From Oscillospiraceae bacterium (GTDB lineage Bacteria > Bacillota > Clostridia > Oscillospirales > Oscillospiraceae), in contig JAFZVM010000041.1 of NCBI GenBank assembly GCA_017617795.1, positions 1-39,743 on the forward strand: a stretch of DNA of 39,743 bases, given 5' to 3'. Shown one piece after another: positions 7,285 to 14,814 of the stretch; the first letter of the stretch is position 1, and the number at the start of each line of letters is the position of its first letter. A model generated the notes under the pieces. The model was not told where the DNA came from. It worked only from the letters and a program-made list of their open reading frames with translations, and ran no database searches. Both the position numbers and the translations under genes were made by a program.

Positions 7285-9726
7285 TTACAGGGACAGCTCG
7301 CTGCGGAAGATCACATCGTCCTGGATCTCGCCGGAGAGCTGGACAAAGTAAGCGCTGAACCCGCCGATACGGACGATCAGGTCCTCGTGATCCTCCGGCT
7401 TCACCTTGGCGTCCTTCAGATCTTCGGAATCCAGGATGTTGTACTGGATATGGGTGCCCCCCGCAGCCATGAAGGCTTTGGTGTAGGCGGCCAGCTTCTC
7501 CACTCCCTCCTCATCCCGCAGGAGGGAGGCGTTGAACTTCTGGTTCAGCACCTGGGCATAGGAATCCTTGAAGGCAGCGGTGAGGGCGCTGCGGAGCACG
7601 GCGGTGGGGCCGTTTTTGTCCGCCCCCCGCATGGGAGAGATGGAGCCGTCGTTCAGGGGCTCCAGGGCCTTCCGGCCGTTGGGCAGCGCGCCGACCCCCA
7701 GGCCGCCCAGGTAATGCCAGGCAAGTCCCTCCCGGGCGATCATGATGGGGGGGAATGGGGAATTGTCATAACTCTTGATGATGGCGGCGCTGTCGTCGCT
7801 GACCCGGCGGGCCATCTCATCGGGCCCTTCCAGATCGTTTCCGAACTTCGGGGCGGCCAGGCAGAGCTGCCGGATCTCCTCGCCCCGCTCCCCGGCAAAG
7901 TCGCTGTCCAGGGCGTCCATAAGCTCCTTCATGGTGAGCTTCTTCCCGTCGAAGACCAGATACTTCACGGCGTAAAGAGCGTCGGAGGCGTCGATGATGC
8001 CCCGGTCGCCGATGCCCTGGAGGGTGTGATCCGGGTCGGCGTCCACCGTATCCCGTCCGGCATCCATGCAGAACTGCAGCCCCAGAACGGAGATGAGGGG
8101 CAGACGGATCCGATCCTTCTCCACCCGCCGGGCTACGTTGCCCAGGCGGAAACAGGTATGGCTCACGTGCCGGTGCTGCTTCAGGAAGGCCTCGTAAAGC
8201 TCTTCAAAGCTCCCGAAATCCCGGGCGTCCCCTGTGGCCAGGCCGGTCTGCTTCCCGTTGATATCCCGCCCGTTATGCAGGGCCAGATGCAGGCAGCCGG
8301 CTACGTTGAAGGCCCCCAGGCCGTGGGCTCCGGTGTGCTCCGCCTTGGTGGGGATGCAGGGATAGACGCAGCCCAGGCCGGCCCATTCCACCGCATCGGC
8401 ATAGGGGATGCCGTCCCGCACGTAGTGTGCCACCACCGCGTCGTCGTTCTCAAAGAGGGGGATGCCGCCCCGGGTCTCCAGATTGGTGCGGATGGCCTTC
8501 TTCATGAGCCAGTCCGGAGTGACGCGGCTCCATTTCAGCCCCACGGTGGGGGAAGAGATCTTCAGCAGGCCGACCATATGGAGGATCAGATAGCTCAGCT
8601 CGTTGGCGGCGTCCCGCCCCTCGTGATCCACGCCTCCGATCATCACGTTGTTGATGCAGAAATTGATCTGATGGGAAAGCTTCTGGCTCCGGGGCTGCAC
8701 GAAGCACTGGGTGCCCCAGCGGCCGATCAGGTCGGCCAGCAGTTCCCCGGCCCGGGCGGCGGTGAGACGGCCGCTCTCCACGTCTTTTTTGAAATAGGGG
8801 TACAGATACTGGTCGGCGCGGCCCCAGTGGGGGTTGCCGTGCATGGGGTGCTCCGCCACCTTAGCCACCCCGCAGAGGCTCATGAGCTGCAGGGCTTCCT
8901 GGAAGGTGCGGGGCGGGTTCTCCGGCACGCAGCGGCAGATGCGGGCGATCTCCAGCAGCTGTTCTCTTCGGGCTTTGTCCGGCTCCGCCGCAGCCTTCTC
9001 CTCCGCCAGCACGGCGTAGCGTTCGCCCAGGCGGATGACGGCTTTCAGCACGATGACCGCACTCTCCCAGAAATACGCCTTGGATACGTCCGTATCCGTT
9101 CCTGCCCGGAATTCCGCCAGATGGGCTTCCGCCTCGGCGATATAGCCGCCCAGGCCTACCCGCAGGATCTTGTCCCAGTTGAAGGCGGTGGTGACCTGGC
9201 CGAAAACGGCGGCGTCCAGGGAGGGATCCTTCAGCTTGGCGTCCTCCAGGTCCCGGCCCAGCGTGCCGCATACGGCCTCCCAGGCCTGATAGGAGAGGTC
9301 GGGGGCAGTCTTTCCCCGGAATTCCCGGGCCGCCTCCCGCAGGACGGAAAGGGTCTCCTCATCCAGCTGCACGCTGGCGTCCATGGTGGCGTCCACCCGC
9401 CGGTCCTCGTTCCAGATGGCGGGGATATAGTCTCCGCAGATGTCCATGGCGGTGGCGCAGCCGATCACGGCGGGGGTGGACCGGCCCACGACCTGATCGA
9501 AGGGCAGGATATCGATGGGCATCCCCTCCAGCACCCGGGCCAGCAGCTTCGCCCTGCGCAGCTCCAGGTCCTCTCCCTCCGTTTCCCGCCAGGACCGGAG
9601 AGCCAGGCGCTGCCGGTCGGGGTGGATGCGCCAGGAGGCGGTACGCACCGCCTCCCGCCAGGCACGGTTGGCGGGGCTCAGGGTTATGGCGTCGATCTCC
9701 GTCAGAAGCTTCTCGTTGATCTCCAT
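7285..9726 (-). CDS. Glycyl radical enzyme, uncharacterised class (GRE1)
   Basis: This 813-residue protein has the full PFL-like domain and a C-terminal glycyl-radical domain. The radical loop VRIGGFSAYF places the predicted radical at Gly789, and the thiyl residue is Cys453 in GLGCVYPC. HPAD, glycerol, choline and hydroxyproline enzymes have Glu two residues after that Cys; here it is Tyr455, and there is no Cys-Cys pair as in pyruvate formate-lyase. Phe in the radical loop and Pro three residues after the Cys recall benzylsuccinate-synthase-type enzymes, but no small accessory subunits are encoded nearby. It shares very long identical stretches with GRE2, for example KAIRTNLETRGGIPLF-type segments. 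Its start follows AAGGAG overlapping the lysR stop 12 bp upstream, so it is co-transcribed with lysR. Activation probably depends on the activase at 18371. Reaction unknown. Confidence 0.9.
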   Translation of the reverse strand: MEINEKLLTEIDAITLSPANRAWREAVRTASWRIHPDRQRLALRSWRETEGEDLELRRAKLLARVLEGMPIDILPFDQVVGRSTPAVIGCATAMDICGDYIPAIWNEDRRVDATMDASVQLDEETLSVLREAAREFRGKTAPDLSYQAWEAVCGTLGRDLEDAKLKDPSLDAAVFGQVTTAFNWDKILRVGLGGYIAEAEAHLAEFRAGTDTDVSKAYFWESAVIVLKAVIRLGERYAVLAEEKAAAEPDKARREQLLEIARICRCVPENPPRTFQEALQLMSLCGVAKVAEHPMHGNPHWGRADQYLYPYFKKDVESGRLTAARAGELLADLIGRWGTQCFVQPRSQKLSHQINFCINNVMIGGVDHEGRDAANELSYLILHMVGLLKISSPTVGLKWSRVTPDWLMKKAIRTNLETRGGIPLFENDDAVVAHYVRDGIPYADAVEWAGLGCVYPCIPTKAEHTGAHGLGAFNVAGCLHLALHNGRDINGKQTGLATGDARDFGSFEELYEAFLKQHRHVSHTCFRLGNVARRVEKDRIRLPLISVLGLQFCMDAGRDTVDADPDHTLQGIGDRGIIDASDALYAVKYLVFDGKKLTMKELMDALDSDFAGERGEEIRQLCLAAPKFGNDLEGPDEMARRVSDDSAAIIKSYDNSPFPPIMIAREGLAWHYLGGLGVGALPNGRKALEPLNDGSISPMRGADKNGPTAVLRSALTAAFKDSYAQVLNQKFNASLLRDEEGVEKLAAYTKAFMAAGGTHIQYNILDSEDLKDAKVKPEDHEDLIVRIGGFSAYFVQLSGEIQDDVIFRSELSL

Positions 9727-9738
9727 TGTACTGTCTCC

Positions 9739-10641
9739 TTAAATCAGATTGACCGGGGCGGCCGTCTCCGTGTCGCCGGGACGCAGGAAAGCGGCGAAGT
9801 CCGCCGCCGCGGGGGTATGACGCTCCTTGCGCCAGGCCAGCACCACCCGCCCGTGGAAAGCCCGTTTCACCGGCAGGTAGGCCAGGTCAGCCGTCTCCGC
9901 CTCACTGAGGACCATCTTGCTGTCTATGGAAAAGCCCTTCTCCCGGCCGATCCGGGAGGAAAGCACAAAGTAGGAGCCTGCATAACGAACCTCCTTCGGC
10001 ACGATGCCGTAATTGGCGCAGATCTCCTCCGCCAGCCGCCGCTGCACCGGGGATTCCAGGATGAGGGGCCGCCCGTTCAGGGCTTCCAGTCCCACTTCCG
10101 CCATGGCCCTGGGCACCAGGAAAAAGATCGGATACTCGCATAGGAAAAGGGTCTCGAATTCCGAGGGAGGCGCCAGCTCCGACTCCACGGTGAGGATGAG
10201 ATCCAGTTCCTCGCAGAGGAGCTTCCGCCGCAGGGAAGCGGGGTCGTAGCGCTCAAGAGCAATGTCCCGATCCGGGTGCTGCAGGGTATAGGCCTGGATC
10301 TGTTCCTGGGCCACCAGATAGACCACCTCCCGGTTCAGGCAGCCGATCCGCAGATCGGGAGCCCCGCTGGGCCGCATCTGCCGGAAGATATCCTCCACGC
10401 TCACCCGGAAGCGGTGATACTCAAAATCCAGGCGGGCATAGAGCTCCCTGCCCTCTTCCGTCAGCTGAACGCCCCGGTTGGTTCGGCGAAAGAGCCGGCC
10501 GCCATAATCCTTTTCGATCCGGGAAATGGTCTTGCTCAGGGCGGGCTGGCTGATAAACAGCTCCTCGGCAGCCCGGGAGATATTCTGATGCTTCGCCGCG
10601 CAGAGGAAGACCTCGATCTGATGCATATTGATGGCTGACAT
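9739..10641 (-). CDS. LysR-family transcriptional regulator of the GRE locus
   Basis: This 300-residue protein has an N-terminal winged helix-turn-helix (MHQIEVFLCAAKHQNISRAA, then SQPALSKTISRIEKDYGGRL) and a C-terminal effector domain of normal LysR length. The start at 10641 (MSAINMHQIEV) is chosen because the helix-turn-helix begins there, AAAGGG precedes it and the predicted promoter lies 40 bp upstream; a longer frame would start before the promoter. It is the first gene of an operon with GRE1 and faces GRE2 across a 311-bp intergenic region. That is the classic geometry of a LysR regulator controlling itself and a divergent operon. It most likely senses the imported substrate or a product and controls both GREs. 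Confidence 0.9.
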   Translation of the reverse strand: MSAINMHQIEVFLCAAKHQNISRAAEELFISQPALSKTISRIEKDYGGRLFRRTNRGVQLTEEGRELYARLDFEYHRFRVSVEDIFRQMRPSGAPDLRIGCLNREVVYLVAQEQIQAYTLQHPDRDIALERYDPASLRRKLLCEELDLILTVESELAPPSEFETLFLCEYPIFFLVPRAMAEVGLEALNGRPLILESPVQRRLAEEICANYGIVPKEVRYAGSYFVLSSRIGREKGFSIDSKMVLSEAETADLAYLPVKRAFHGRVVLAWRKERHTPAAADFAAFLRPGDTETAAPVNLI

Positions 10642-10952
10642 TACCGTATGCCCTTTCTGGTATAACCTAGTTTTTGCCTGATTATAGCATCGATGCAGGG
10701 AAAAGTCACGCGCTCTGTTATAGTTTAATTTCATAGCTGGAGCCGTTGACGGGAGGAACGGAATGGTCTATGCTGAGATCGGTAATCAATATAGGGTTGA
10801 TCTTTAACACGTTCGCTCCGCCGGAGGCGGTTTTCCCCGGGATACCGGTTATTCAGGCAAGCGGCCTTATCCGGCCTCTGATATTCTATCACGTTATACC
10901 CGTTATAATGCAATGTCATAAGCGACGCTATTTCATTCCGGAGGTAATGCAA
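10642..10952. promoter_or_regulatory. Divergent control region between lysR-GRE1 and GRE2-ABC-activase
   Basis: This 311-bp gap holds no gene. The minus strand has GTGACT-N17-TATAAT for lysR (10681-10709), with a perfect palindrome GCATCGATGC inside the spacer. The plus strand has a TATAAT (10904-10909) with no good -35, as expected for an activated promoter. Near the centre lies ATCAA-N7-TTGAT (10785-10801), a 17-bp LysR-type dyad roughly equidistant from both promoters. GTTATA occurs at 10717, 10893 and 10902 and inverted at 10661; the last two plus-strand copies are 9 bp apart and overlap the GRE2 -10 box. A short CCGCC/GGCGG hairpin followed by TTTT sits near 10816-10835. Confidence 0.6.
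10681..10709 (-). promoter_or_regulatory. Promoter for lysR-GRE1
   Basis: On the minus strand GTGACT (10704-10709) and a perfect TATAAT (10681-10686) are 17 bp apart. The spacer contains GCATCGATGC, a possible repressor contact for autoregulation. Confidence 0.6.
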
Positions 10953-13397
10953 ATGTACGAAATCGACAAATCTCTCCTGGAAAAGATCGACGCGCTGGAA
11001 CTCAGCGAGCGGAACCAGCAGTGGCGCGCCGCCATGAAAGCAGCCCCCTGGCGCGTGTACGTGGACCGGGAGCGTCTCGCCATCCAGTCCTGGCACGAGA
11101 CCGAGGGCGAGGATCTGGAGATCCGCACCGCCAAGATGCTGAAGAAGGTCATGGACAACGTGCCCATCAAGATCCATCCCTTTGACGAGATCGTGGGCCG
11201 TCCCACCACCGGCGTCATCGGCTGTCAGACCGCCATCAGCGTCTGCGGCGACTACATCCACGATATCTGGAACGACGACGGGGTCATCGGCGTCACCCTG
11301 GATGCCTCCGCCATTCTGAACAAGGAGGAGCTGGAGGTCCTGCGGGAGGCCGTCCGCCTCTTCGAGCCCAACTGCATGCCAAAGCGCACCTACGACGCCT
11401 GGCATGAGCTGGTGGGAGACTGGGCGAAGCAGACGGAAGCAGGCAAACTGAGAGACCCCGGCCTGCAGAACGGCATCACCGGCCAGAGCACCTCCGCTCT
11501 GGATTGGCCCAATATCCTCCCCGCCGGACTGAAGGAATACATCCGCCGCTGCCAGGAGCATATCGACGCGTATATCGCCGAGGGCGGCACGGACGTAAAT
11601 AAGATCTACTTCTGGCGGGCTGCCATGATCGTCCTCCAGACCACCATCGACCATTCCCGCCGCTATGCGGCCCTGGCCCGGGAAATGGCCGCCGGGGAAA
11701 AGGATCCCGCGGAAAAGGCCCGGCTGGAGAAGATCGCGGAGACCTGCGAATGGGTCCCCGAGAATCCCCCCCGCACCTTCCACGAGGCCCTGCAGTTCAT
11801 GGAGATGTGCTCCCTGGCCAAGATGTTCGAGAACCCCATGCAGAACAACAGCCATTGGGCCCGCGCCGACCAGTACCTCTACGGCTACTTCAAGAACGAC
11901 CTGGCCAACGGCGTGCCCCTGGAGCAGCTTGCCTCCGATCTGGCAGACATGATCGGCCGCTGGGGCACACAGACCTTTGTGTCCGACGACATGAACAAGG
12001 AGACCCATCAGATCAACTTCGGCATCAACAACGTGATGGTGGGCGGTCTGGGCCAGGATCATACGGATATGTCCAACGAGCTGAGCTACCTGATCCTTCA
12101 CGTGGTGGCCAAGCTGAAGCTCTCCAGCCCCACCGTGGGCCTGCGCTGGAACGAGCACACCCCCGACTGGATGATGAACAAGGCCATCCGCACCAATCTG
12201 GAGACCCGGGGCGGCATCCCGCTGTTCCAGAGCGACGAAGTCATGATCCGCAAGTACATGGATTGGGGCATCCCCTATGAGGAGGCCTGCGAGTGGCGCG
12301 GTCTGGGCTGCGTATACCCCTGCCTCCCCAACCGGGCGGAGCATTACGGCGCCGAGGGCGTGGCCGCCTACAACCTGGCGGGCGTCCTCCACGTGACCCT
12401 CCATAACGGCCTGGACGTAAACGGCAACAAGACCGGTCTGGAGACCGGCGATCCCCGGAGCTTCAAGACCTTCGAGGAGCTTTACGAGGCCTTCTTCCGG
12501 CAGGAAAAGGCGCTGGTACACAAGGCTCTGTGGCTGGGGGCCGTGGCCCGGGACGTTTGCTGGGAGTTCATCCGCACTCCCCTGCTCTCCATTCTGGGCA
12601 TCGAAGCCAGCATGGATCTGGGCCAGGACCTCACCAAGGCCCATCCCGACCATTCCATGTTCGGCGTGTCCGACCGGGCCATCATCGACGTGGCGGACTG
12701 CTTCGTAGCCATCCGGAACCTGGTGTACGACAAGAAGATCCTCACCATGGACGAGCTCATGAACGCCCTGGACTCCAACTTCGCCGGGGAGCGGGGCGAG
12801 GAGATCCGGCAGCTCTGCCTGCGTCAGCCCAAGTACGGCAACGATATCGAGGAAGCAGACGAGATGGTCCGGCGCGTATCCGACCGGTCCGCGGAGATCA
12901 TCTATGCCTTCGACAACGCCCCCTTCCGGAAGATGATCATCTCCCGGGAAGGCCTGGCCTGGCACTACTTCGGCGGTCTCGGCGCCGGAGCCCTGCCCAA
13001 CGGGCGGCCTGCCCTGGAGCCTCTGAACGACGGTTCTCTCAGTCCCATGCGCGGCGCGGACAAAAACGGCCCCACCGCCGTGCTCCGCAGCGCCATGCAT
13101 TCCGGCTACAGCAGCGTGTGCTGCGCCGCCGTGCTGAACCAGAAGTTCAACTCCTCCCTCCTGGGCTCTCCCGAAAGCATCGAAAAGCTGGTGGCCTATA
13201 CCAACGCCTATATGAAGGCAGGCGGCTCCCATATCCAGTACAACATTCTGGATACGGACCAGCTGAAGGATGCCAAGGCCCATCCGGAAAACTACTCCGA
13301 TCTGATCGTCCGCATCGGCGGCTTCAGCGCTTACTTCGTCCAGCTCAGCAAGGGCATCCAGGACGACGTGATCTACCGCAGCGAGTTCGAGCTGTAA
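10953..13397 (+). CDS. Glycyl radical enzyme, uncharacterised class (GRE2), paralogue of GRE1
   Basis: This 814-residue GRE has the radical loop VRIGGFSAYFVQLS (predicted Gly790) and Cys453 in GLGCVYPC, at the same residue number as in GRE1. Tyr455 again replaces the Glu of CxE dehydratases and decarboxylases. Other family landmarks are RTFHEALQF, PNGRPALEPLNDGSLSP and GADKNGPTAVLRS. The ATG at 10953 is preferred to one 6 bp earlier because GGAGG (10940-10944) then has 8-bp spacing. It is the first gene of an apparent six-gene operon with a ribose-type ABC importer and a GRE activase. The enzyme is expected to be cytoplasmic, dimeric and oxygen-labile. It differs from GRE1 mainly in the N-terminal third and around residues 500-560, so the two may use different substrates or form a heteromer. 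Confidence 0.92.
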   Translation: MYEIDKSLLEKIDALELSERNQQWRAAMKAAPWRVYVDRERLAIQSWHETEGEDLEIRTAKMLKKVMDNVPIKIHPFDEIVGRPTTGVIGCQTAISVCGDYIHDIWNDDGVIGVTLDASAILNKEELEVLREAVRLFEPNCMPKRTYDAWHELVGDWAKQTEAGKLRDPGLQNGITGQSTSALDWPNILPAGLKEYIRRCQEHIDAYIAEGGTDVNKIYFWRAAMIVLQTTIDHSRRYAALAREMAAGEKDPAEKARLEKIAETCEWVPENPPRTFHEALQFMEMCSLAKMFENPMQNNSHWARADQYLYGYFKNDLANGVPLEQLASDLADMIGRWGTQTFVSDDMNKETHQINFGINNVMVGGLGQDHTDMSNELSYLILHVVAKLKLSSPTVGLRWNEHTPDWMMNKAIRTNLETRGGIPLFQSDEVMIRKYMDWGIPYEEACEWRGLGCVYPCLPNRAEHYGAEGVAAYNLAGVLHVTLHNGLDVNGNKTGLETGDPRSFKTFEELYEAFFRQEKALVHKALWLGAVARDVCWEFIRTPLLSILGIEASMDLGQDLTKAHPDHSMFGVSDRAIIDVADCFVAIRNLVYDKKILTMDELMNALDSNFAGERGEEIRQLCLRQPKYGNDIEEADEMVRRVSDRSAEIIYAFDNAPFRKMIISREGLAWHYFGGLGAGALPNGRPALEPLNDGSLSPMRGADKNGPTAVLRSAMHSGYSSVCCAAVLNQKFNSSLLGSPESIEKLVAYTNAYMKAGGSHIQYNILDTDQLKDAKAHPENYSDLIVRIGGFSAYFVQLSKGIQDDVIYRSEFEL

Positions 13398-13411
13398 GCA
13401 ACTCCCGCATG

Positions 13412-13429
13412 GAATGGGAAATCCCATTC
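13412..13429 (+). other. Intercistronic stem-loop between GRE2 and the binding-protein gene
   Basis: GAATGGG (13412-13418) pairs perfectly with CCCATTC (13423-13429) around AAAT, without a T-tract. It may protect the GRE2 mRNA 3' end or reduce readthrough into the transporter genes. Confidence 0.45.
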
Positions 13430-13478
13430 TTGAAATAGAGAAGAGAAGCGATATACAAATATGTTTGGAGGAAAAATC

Positions 13479-14534
13479 ATGAAGAAGTTCCGTAAGATCC
13501 TTGCCCTGGTCCTCGTGGCCCTTCTGGCCGTGAGCCTGCTGGCTGGCTGCAGCAGCGACAGCAGCAGCGGCAGCGACAACAAGACCGTCTCCAAAGCCAA
13601 GCCCGTGATCGACATCAACAACGGCGCCGCCTGCAAGATGGCCTACATCCCCATGGGCGCCGGCCAGGAAGACTTCCCCGTCATCCTGAAGGGCATGCAG
13701 GAAGCCATTGCCCTGTATCCCAACATCACCCTGGACACCTACGACCCCGGCTTCAACCCCAACAACCAGATCAACCTGCTCAACGAGTGCATCACCCAGG
13801 GCGTCAACGTGATCTTCATCAACTCCATGGACGCCACCGCTCTGAACTCCACCATTGCCGCCGCTGAGGAAGCGGGCATCGTGGTCATCTCCATCAACAA
13901 CGGCTGCTCCGGCGTGCACACCGCCCACATCCAGAACACCACCTACGACGCGGGCTATGAGGCCGCCGAGTACCTCTCCACCCTGGTCCCCGCGGGCGCC
14001 AAGACCGTCATCCTGGACGTGGCCGCCGAGCTGAAGCCCACCTGCACCATGGGCCAGGGCTTCGAGGATTATGCTACCAAGACCGGTGCTTTCGAGATCA
14101 TGGAGGACTACGCCCAGAGCATCACCTCCATTGAAGTGGGCTACCAGGCCGCCAGCGAAGTGCTGACCAAGTACAAGGACGTGCAGGTCCTCTATTGCGT
14201 GAACGACAACACCGCCATCGGCGCTGCCCAGGCCATCGAGGCCGCCGGCCGCCAGGACGACGGCATCATCATCTGGGGTTACTCCGGCACTCCCGCCGCG
14301 CTGGACGCCATCGCCCAGGGCAAGATCGTGGGCACCAGCTACTCCGACCCCTTCTATGAGGGCTACGCCGCCATGGTCAGCGCCATGAACTACGTCCAGC
14401 TGGGCGTCACCGGCCACAACCTGGGCAACGAGTTCTTCTCCAATGTGCTGCTTCCCACCAAGAACGTCACCATCGACAACGTTCTGGAGACCATCCGGGG
14501 CACCCATTGGGATATGAGCGCCTACAACTATTAA
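13479..14534 (+). CDS. Ribose-type ABC transporter substrate-binding lipoprotein
   Basis: This 351-residue precursor has a lysine/arginine start, a hydrophobic stretch and the lipobox LLAGC, so lipidation is expected at Cys24 followed by a flexible Ser/Gly/Asp linker. The mature part has the type I periplasmic-binding-protein pattern of RbsB-like proteins: AYIPMGAGQEDFPVILKGMQ, NQINLLNECITQGVNVIFIN, then a second domain with AIGAAQAIEAAG and IIIWGYSGTP. It would capture a small polar ligand at the outer membrane face of the cell and deliver it to the two permeases downstream. The start is ATG 13479 with GGAGG 7 bp before it. RbsB-like proteins bind pentoses, hexoses, inositols, autoinducer-2, purines and other small ligands, so the substrate cannot be named. 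Confidence 0.9.
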   Translation: MKKFRKILALVLVALLAVSLLAGCSSDSSSGSDNKTVSKAKPVIDINNGAACKMAYIPMGAGQEDFPVILKGMQEAIALYPNITLDTYDPGFNPNNQINLLNECITQGVNVIFINSMDATALNSTIAAAEEAGIVVISINNGCSGVHTAHIQNTTYDAGYEAAEYLSTLVPAGAKTVILDVAAELKPTCTMGQGFEDYATKTGAFEIMEDYAQSITSIEVGYQAASEVLTKYKDVQVLYCVNDNTAIGAAQAIEAAGRQDDGIIIWGYSGTPAALDAIAQGKIVGTSYSDPFYEGYAAMVSAMNYVQLGVTGHNLGNEFFSNVLLPTKNVTIDNVLETIRGTHWDMSAYNY

Positions 14535-14567
14535 GCAAAACTTCATCCCCCGACTTGACACGATTCA

Positions 14568-14709
14568 GGGCGGAGGCCCTTAACGGCCTCCGTCCTCAGC
14601 GTATCGACAAAGTCTTGTCGATACGCTGAAGCAAGTTTTTCGAGCAAGGAAATGATCCTTCGAAAAACTTATGATTGAACGCGAAAGACACCCCTGATGG
14701 GTTTCTTTC
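14568..14709 (+). repeat. Cascade of four stem-loops between binding protein and first permease
   Basis: Four hairpins follow one another. The first is GGGCGGAGGCC/GGCCTCCGTCC (14568-14595, with one G:U pair). The second is a perfect 15-bp stem (14596-14610 with 14615-14629, loop AGTC) containing CAGCGTATCGACAA. The third is an 11-bp stem AAGTTTTTCGA/TCGAAAAACTT (14633-14643 with 14660-14670), which encloses AGGA/TCCT. The fourth is a weaker GAAAGA/TCTTTC hairpin (14683-14709). The rest of the 280-bp gap has no evident gene. This could be an intergenic repeat element, or an RNA-processing or attenuation device that makes more binding protein than permease. Confidence 0.75.
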
Positions 14710-14814
14710 ACGGTATCTTTCTTTCCGGTATCGTGCCGTTTACGGGTTTGTCTGCAGCCCTCTCCCCATTCCTTCCCGGAGCGTCCGGATTTCTACGTCA
14801 AGGGAGTGAACGCC

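Noticed and set aside
7387..10143. Long open frame (about 910 codons) on the plus strand
   Set aside because: Antisense shadow of GRE1 and lysR, without ribosome binding site or recognisable domain.
7285..13397. Assigning the two GREs as pyruvate formate-lyase, glycerol dehydratase or choline TMA-lyase
   Set aside because: The Cys loop is GCVYPC: no Cys-Cys as in pyruvate formate-lyase and no Cys-x-Glu as in dehydratases and choline lyase. No microcompartment or formate genes are nearby.
10731..14561. Very long open frame (about 1,270 codons) on the minus strand
   Set aside because: It lies antisense to GRE2 and the binding-protein gene, is rich in Gly/Val/Ala/His/Asp typical of antisense frames in GC-rich genes, and shows no domain. 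The plus-strand frames have full family motifs.
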